Assembly: GCF_000210295.1 (NCBI RefSeq)
Contig: NC_026743.1
Location: forward strand, 2,976,001-3,040,000
From: Trypanosoma brucei gambiense DAL972
Taxonomy: Eukaryota; Euglenozoa; Kinetoplastea; Trypanosomatida; Trypanosomatidae
Length of the DNA: 64,000 nt
Reading direction: 5' to 3'
Shown: piece after piece, positions 59,242-64,000 of the stretch
Layout of the letters: each line of letters opens with the position of its first letter
Position numbering within the stretch: position 1 is the first letter of the stretch
Position numbers and translations under genes: made by a program
Notes under the pieces: model-generated
What the model was told of the DNA's origin: nothing
The model's input: the letters and a program-made list of their open reading frames with translations, nothing else
Database searches by the model: none

Positions 59242-61662
59242 TCAAGGATCACGCACGTCTGGCGGGCACGCCCGTTCTTCAGAAGTAATACCCAAAAAGC
59301 TTAAAAGCCCAAATGCGCGAAGCGATACGTCAATAGCTACCTCCAATTTCGTACGGCTCAACGTCCCGCTCAACCACCAGGGGCCTTCCCTGTGAGCAAG
59401 CTTACCACCCTCCAACCCCAGTAGAACGCCACCAACCACGACACACTCATTTAAAAGTTCTTGTACCTTCAACATGCCCTCGCCCTCTCCGTCCCTCAAA
59501 GCGAGCAAGTCCTTAAGAGAGTTGGTAGAACGCAAAAAAGAAGAGCCCTTGTCCAGATCGCCGTCCGTTGTGGAAGCATCTTGACATAGAACACAGCGCC
59601 ACTGTTCGTGCAGCCAAACAAAACCGTTAGAAAGTAGATCCTTGACTACCTGCGGGTGGTGGTCAGCGTTGATGACTATTTTTCGCGCATGCGCAATAGA
59701 GGAAAGGTACGAAGCAGACTCGACGACTGCCCGCCACCGACAGGTGGCATCCCAAAGAAACTTCCCGTCATAAGCCTCGAATGCACGGACCCCAGCCGAA
59801 ACAATCTCCACCCCTGGACCCTTGTACGGGCGCGTTCCGAACAGCATGCGCGCCGCTGCGAGCGTCATGAGCACAATCCTACGGTACGGTCCACCATTTG
59901 GATTTAGGTGATAAACCGGCACTAGGCCAAATTTTGAATCTCCACGACGATCCTCCCTGTGTTGCAAACCACCTTGCTCCCTTTCCTCCTCACCATAGTA
60001 GTGAAAAGAATCCCCATCGTTGCGGTCGATACCATAAAAGTCAGTAATGTTACACCACACTTCATCCTCCTTAGCAACTTGTAACCACAGCTTGCCTTTC
60101 ATCCAATGATTTAGTTTTCTGATCTGTACTGGAGGTGAGACAGGAACTGGTCCGCTCAGCTTACGAAAAGCAGCAATGAAAAATCCGCCAGTATCGTCCT
60201 TGTGCGGTAACACGCGAAGAACTTTTCGGCCATCATATGAATTAGGTAATGCGCTATTGCGGAGATGAGTTGTATCCGGTGAAAGAAGTCCACCAAAAGA
60301 GTGCAATTGAACTCCGCATTCCCTCAATATAGAAGAAACGTCAAGTAGTTCCACTGCATCCCCAAAAAGTTCCAAACCAGCACACACAACTTCTTCATCT
60401 TCTTTCGGTTGCAAGCTACACGTGCTGTAGACAAGAATGCCATCCGTCTCCAACAAGTCCAAACCACGCCGAAGTAAAGCCCGCTGTGTTGGTAAAAGCG
60501 ACTTCACGTAACCGGCACTCCATGAGCTTGCCAGTGACGGCTCTTTACGCAAAGTACCATCTCCACTGCAAGGAACATCGCAAATCACTCGATCAAAGCG
60601 TCTCTCTCCGAGGTACATGTCCCCTTGTGTTGTAGGACACAATAAGCGTGGCCACTGCACGGCATCACAACGTGTACAAATAACATTGGGGGCGTGATAT
60701 CTCTTCAAACGAGCGGGTAAAGTCTGTGTGGCCTTTACACGATCTTTTTCGTTTGCAACCATTACACCAGAAGAAACCGCCGAGCTGTTCCACCCGTTTT
60801 TCAACATTTCATCGAGAGCTTGCAACGTTTTGCTCCCAGGTGCAGCACACATATCCAACACGGTGTGGTGCGGTTGAATTCCAGCGACGATCACCGGTAA
60901 AGCGGAGACAACTTCCTGAAAGGATACAGCGCTTGCCGCATGAAGAGTTCGGCATATATGTTCAACGTAAGAGTCCGCGTGATACGCTGCATGTGAACAA
61001 CCAAAAAATGCCACGCTGGTGGGCATAAGAGGGACCACTGGTCGCAGCACTGAGCTCACTGTAGGATCATTTTTTAAAAACTCATTAGCAATAGAAACCA
61101 TTACCCGCTCGTTTCGATGCACCCGCAATGTCATCGGAAGCGGTGACGTAGCACACGTAAGAAACTCGCACCATTCCTTACCAACATCAGCGCCGTTGGT
61201 GCACTCAAATAAGGATGCGAAACGGTCACCTTTGTAGTACTTCAGCAAAGGTGCATTCTCGTCCATGGGTATTTTACTGCCGACACCTCGACGACGGTCG
61301 TGGACGCTCAATGGTGCAGCTGCCTGATCGATAGCAAAGCACAATTCCGTAACGTCAATACAATCAGGTGTCGAGCGGCTACGGGGAATGCGCCGTGCAA
61401 TTTCCCATAAGTCGCAACCACTTACACTGTCGCCAAGCTCCTTGCAAAGGCGAATGATGCCCTCGCCTTCGATAACAGGCGAAGCACCATCTCCATTGGA
61501 CTCATCAACGCCCTCAGCCGCAGTTTGTTGGGTAGCAAACGACAGTAGAAAACGAAGTGGGGCAGATGGATCAAGTTGTGGAGAGACACGGGCGATGAGT
61601 GCAGACAGTGCGGGTGTTAGGGAGTTTCTCTGTCTTTTGCAGCGCTGTTTCGGTTTCCACAT
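59242..61662 (-). CDS. NSUN2/Trm4-type tRNA m5C methyltransferase
   Basis: An 806-aa protein from the ATG at 61662 (upstream GTG-headed extension rejected). It carries the NOL1/NOP2/sun core: the QEVVSALPV helix, SAM-binding motif DMCAAPGSKT at about 270-279, CDVPCSGDGT with the releasing Cys at about 364, and YSTCSLQPKEDEEVV with the catalytic Cys at about 415. Motif details and the long C-terminal extension (about 440-806) fit the NSUN2/Trm4 subfamily, which makes 5-methylcytosine in tRNAs and other RNAs. The N-terminal segment of about 170 residues before the first conserved core is longer than usual and has no recognisable motif. It starts MWKPKQRCKRQR, a basic cluster that could be a nuclear or nucleolar signal. 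Confidence 0.9.
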   Translation of the reverse strand: MWKPKQRCKRQRNSLTPALSALIARVSPQLDPSAPLRFLLSFATQQTAAEGVDESNGDGASPVIEGEGIIRLCKELGDSVSGCDLWEIARRIPRSRSTPDCIDVTELCFAIDQAAAPLSVHDRRRGVGSKIPMDENAPLLKYYKGDRFASLFECTNGADVGKEWCEFLTCATSPLPMTLRVHRNERVMVSIANEFLKNDPTVSSVLRPVVPLMPTSVAFFGCSHAAYHADSYVEHICRTLHAASAVSFQEVVSALPVIVAGIQPHHTVLDMCAAPGSKTLQALDEMLKNGWNSSAVSSGVMVANEKDRVKATQTLPARLKRYHAPNVICTRCDAVQWPRLLCPTTQGDMYLGERRFDRVICDVPCSGDGTLRKEPSLASSWSAGYVKSLLPTQRALLRRGLDLLETDGILVYSTCSLQPKEDEEVVCAGLELFGDAVELLDVSSILRECGVQLHSFGGLLSPDTTHLRNSALPNSYDGRKVLRVLPHKDDTGGFFIAAFRKLSGPVPVSPPVQIRKLNHWMKGKLWLQVAKEDEVWCNITDFYGIDRNDGDSFHYYGEEEREQGGLQHREDRRGDSKFGLVPVYHLNPNGGPYRRIVLMTLAAARMLFGTRPYKGPGVEIVSAGVRAFEAYDGKFLWDATCRWRAVVESASYLSSIAHARKIVINADHHPQVVKDLLSNGFVWLHEQWRCVLCQDASTTDGDLDKGSSFLRSTNSLKDLLALRDGEGEGMLKVQELLNECVVVGGVLLGLEGGKLAHREGPWWLSGTLSRTKLEVAIDVSLRAFGLLSFLGITSEERACPPDVRDP

Positions 61663-62030
61663 ATTCGCAAGAGGTAAGAAGAAGCAGATATTCTTTGTAT
61701 CCAAGTTCCTCCCGCACCAGTACACACGGACTCAGAAAAAATGAAGGATTTCGCCCAACCTCCACTTCGTTCACCCCTTCCCTTGTCCCCACTGACCCTG
61801 CTTCACTTTTATTCGATAACTCATTTCAAGCACACAGAAGGGAAAAAGAAAGCAGAGCGGTTCCCGCGCAACTTAGTTATGGGAGGTTTACTTCCAACCA
61901 ACTGGGGCGATTGGAGCCGCACTACCGCACATTCAGTCGTTTTGGAGGGGAAACAAATGACACAAAAGAGACTTAACGGTGTAAGCACCCGTGGCTGAAA
62001 GTGTTTCTCGCTGTAAGAAGCACTTGAGGG
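61663..62030. other. Spacer between the NSUN2-like and ankyrin genes
   Basis: About 370 bp, no credible gene. It holds the 5' UTR of the NSUN2-like gene and the 3' UTR of the ankyrin gene. Confidence 0.55.
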
Positions 62031-62921
62031 TTAAACCTCCCAGAATTCTTTTCCCTCTTTATTCCTCACGTTGCGGTCAGCACCTTGACGCAGCAGATAT
62101 CGGCCAAGTTCCTCGTTGTTATCCATTGAGGCATAAAACAACGCAGTATCACCACGGTAGTCTTGAAGGTTAATCCACCGCTTGTGCTCTACTTCAGTAT
62201 GCCGTTTTCGACTCGCACCCACAAGCTCCTCAACAACATCCAGTGAGCCCCTACCAATTGCACGATGAAGTGCGGATTGCCCACGTTTGTTTGTATGGGC
62301 AATGAAAGCCCCAGACTGCAGCAGAAAACTGACAATGGTGAGTCTCCCACGGCTAGCTGCGTGAAGGAGTGGCGTGTTGCCACTGTTGTCAGGTTGGTTG
62401 ACAACGGCAATGCGATGTTCAGCAAGAGGTTCTTCCGTGTTTACACTGGCTTCCCCGCGTTTACTATCCCAAAATAGCTGTTGTGCGACATTCCACCTCC
62501 TCTGCTCCGCTGCCTTCGACAAGATAGTGGTCAGAAACTGTATAGGAGCCCCAACCATGCACGCGGTCAAAAACGGAGACGCCCCGTCGTGGTCCACGCT
62601 GTAGACGAGAGCATGATATGGAGCACTCATGAGTTTCCCAGCTAGCGAGTAGCTCTGCATCGCCACTGCCCAATGGAGCGCTGTCCTTCCATCATCATCT
62701 TGGTGGCTCCATGCACCCCCAAAACTGTGTTGCGCCACTATGTGTGACTCAAAGCTGATGTTGGCTGCCTGACAGAAAAGGGTTGGACCTCCATCTTCAT
62801 CTTCCTTCAAGTCACTGCTGGCGTCGATGACCACAGCGCGTCCAGGGCACAACCTTTTGAGGCACTCCAAAACAGCATCGATTTCGTCACTCTTGCATAT
62901 TTCCGACAGGTGATCACTCAT
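62031..62921 (-). CDS. Ankyrin-repeat protein
   Basis: A 296-aa protein with about five to six ankyrin repeats between about 75 and 290. Repeat consensus pieces are visible: DGRTALHWAVAMQSY, DGASPFLTACMVG, SGNTPLLHAASRGRLTIVSFLL, RGQSALHRAIGRGSLDVVEELV and RGDTALFYASMDNNEELGRYLL. The N-terminal 60 residues are acidic and Cys-containing. No other domain. Likely a protein-interaction module; partner unknown. Clear ATG start. Confidence 0.88.
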   Translation of the reverse strand: MSDHLSEICKSDEIDAVLECLKRLCPGRAVVIDASSDLKEDEDGGPTLFCQAANISFESHIVAQHSFGGAWSHQDDDGRTALHWAVAMQSYSLAGKLMSAPYHALVYSVDHDGASPFLTACMVGAPIQFLTTILSKAAEQRRWNVAQQLFWDSKRGEASVNTEEPLAEHRIAVVNQPDNSGNTPLLHAASRGRLTIVSFLLQSGAFIAHTNKRGQSALHRAIGRGSLDVVEELVGASRKRHTEVEHKRWINLQDYRGDTALFYASMDNNEELGRYLLRQGADRNVRNKEGKEFWEV

Positions 62922-63301
62922 CCCACAGTTGGTCCCCCCTTTATTCCTACGGCGCGAGGCCCATTAACGTTAGTGACAACAAACAGTCAGAGAACGCGTG
63001 GGGAAAGATATGACAAAGGAAACGACATCAGCAGCACAGTTTTCCGTTTGAGTCGTGGAAGGGATCCCCAAAAGACAACACATCCTCATTTTCGCATTAC
63101 AAAATACATCAGGAACACTACGATAAAGGTAAAGTAACACATGGACAAAGCACCGCAGGAAAAAAAAAAAAGAAACAAAACAAAATGCGATACAACGTTT
63201 GAAGCATAATCATGACGGCGATGGTTCACCATCTTCGCTTCCTTGGTTATTGTTAACTAACTGCGAAAACAGACATACTCACGATAACGAAAAGGGGGAA
63301 G
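62922..63301. other. Spacer between the ankyrin gene and the PDE gene
   Basis: About 380 bp with an A-run near 63160-63173. It holds the 5' UTR of the ankyrin gene and the 3' UTR of the PDE gene. No credible gene. Confidence 0.55.
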
Positions 63302-64000
63302 CTAGGTTCCCTGTCCAGTGTTACCCACCAGGCGGTGGGATTTGCAAACTGCCGCTAAACCCAATGTAAATCCCATACTGGGTAGAAACTCGGCCATCAC
63401 TTCGAGGAAGGGAATGAAGATATAGTTTATGAACGACGTCTGTCCCTCAGCAATCATAGGGGTTTGGCGGTCCATGAACGGACTACATGACATACCCAGG
63501 GATCGCTCCCGGTCACCTTGCGTGTAGAACTCGTCGGACACCCTCTCGCTCCATTTAAGGTATAACGGAAGTGGACGACAACAATTCGAAATATCAGCCA
63601 GCTTTAGTGCCATCGCCAATGCGAGGTTCTGATCACAATCCTCCGTAAAAGGTCGCTTCTCGCTTAAACGACGCTTAAATTGCGTCATGTACTTCTCGTG
63701 CAAAGACATGTCAGTGGCCAATACCATGTCGATAACGGTATTTCGGAAATCTCGCCAGTGTTCCTCAGAAAAGCACGCCAAAATATTTAGCGCCGGATTT
63801 CTCATTAACTCAAATACGCTAGCAACGTGCATATTTTCCAGCACACTACGATCATTGTAAAGCGTGGCGTTGTACGTTTGCGTCAGTATACTAAAGTTGT
63901 TGTTAATGCCGGGGTGATTGTAATCGTGAATAGCCGCCGCAAAAAGGGCTGCAAGCACTTGCCTGTCGTTCAACTTGCATAGCTCCGCCAGACCGCCTTT
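63302..64000 (-). CDS. Class I cyclic-nucleotide phosphodiesterase, C-terminal part (cut by the window edge)
   Basis: The frame is open from the stop at 63302 to the window end, so only the last 232 or so codons are present and no start is seen. The metal-binding HDYNHPG motif of class I PDEs is near the edge. It is followed by the conserved helical half of the catalytic domain: the VIDMVLATDMSLHEKY helix, LAMALKLADISNCCRPLPLY (the second metal-site Asp in ADISN), the SDEFYTQGD helix, and the QTSFINYIFIPFLEV stretch with the purine-binding Gln. Such enzymes hydrolyse cAMP. From memory the T. brucei gene at this chromosome 10 position is PDEA. Class certain, isoform inferred. The C-terminus is normal length. 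Confidence 0.9.
   Translation of the reverse strand, partial: KGGLAELCKLNDRQVLAALFAAAIHDYNHPGINNNFSILTQTYNATLYNDRSVLENMHVASVFELMRNPALNILACFSEEHWRDFRNTVIDMVLATDMSLHEKYMTQFKRRLSEKRPFTEDCDQNLALAMALKLADISNCCRPLPLYLKWSERVSDEFYTQGDRERSLGMSCSPFMDRQTPMIAEGQTSFINYIFIPFLEVMAEFLPSMGFTLGLAAVCKSHRLVGNTGQGT

Noticed and set aside
1..64000. Searched by eye for tRNA genes, retroposons (ingi/RIME/SLACS type) and strand-switch regions
   Set aside because: No B-box-containing clover-leaf candidate, reverse-transcriptase motif or change of coding strand was seen. A tRNA or repeat search program would be decisive.

Overview
The window looks like nuclear DNA of a kinetoplastid, most likely the Trypanosoma brucei group. 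All supported genes lie on the minus strand, head to tail and without introns. The spacers are rich in poly-purine/poly-pyrimidine tracts, as expected for a polycistronic unit processed by trans-splicing and polyadenylation. The gene order (four CCCH proteins, phosphocholine-type cytidylyltransferase, mitochondrial carrier, TRF, kintoun-like, Rab5-like, PDE) matches my memory of T. brucei chromosome 10, around genes 12740-13000. I could not check this against a database. No strand switch, tRNA, rRNA, retroposon or CRISPR array is visible. Coordinates run against transcription, so the 3' UTR of each gene lies at lower coordinates than its CDS.

1-17.2 kb: a tandem family of four small CCCH zinc-finger proteins (stops at 550, 6443, 10281 and 15296), separated by very long A/T-rich, low-complexity spacers of 2.9-4.5 kb. 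All four share a two-finger module with a conserved inter-finger block. Three of the four end in Y-x-H-N-P-Y, the motif by which trypanosome RNA-binding proteins recruit MKT1. The two right-hand copies are nearly identical mosaics whose similarity is confined to the coding region. This looks like a family of post-transcriptional regulators that is itself controlled through long 3' UTRs.

17.2-32 kb: a cytidylyltransferase fused to a degenerate CDP-alcohol phosphotransferase-like membrane domain; a large protein that I read as four degenerate phytochelatin-synthase-like (papain-fold) repeats; a NAA60-like acetyltransferase; a mitochondrial di/tricarboxylate carrier; the telomere protein TRF; and a kintoun-type axonemal dynein assembly factor.

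33-49 kb: a beta-helix protein with a disordered tail; a SETD3/LSMT-type SET methyltransferase; a YbaK-ProRS fusion with features of dual cytosolic/mitochondrial expression; an SDHAF1-like LYR protein; a probable mitochondrial protein of unknown function; and a coiled-coil protein.

49-64 kb: an NDUFA8-like CX9C protein; a myristoylated MGRN1-like RING ligase; a large coiled-coil protein; a Rab5-like GTPase with a Gly/Ala-rich insertion; a double AN1 zinc-finger protein with a possible CaaX end; an NSUN2-type RNA m5C methyltransferase; an ankyrin protein; and the C-terminal end of a class I cyclic-nucleotide phosphodiesterase that runs off the window.

For every gene I use the first in-frame ATG. 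Several frames stay open upstream of that ATG through TTG or GTG codons, and I excluded those extensions. The most interesting items are the four-repeat phytochelatin-synthase-like protein (20512-23553), the pseudo-transferase/cytidylyltransferase fusion (17196-18716), the CCCH/HNPY array (550-16138) and the two-start ProRS (38833-41259).
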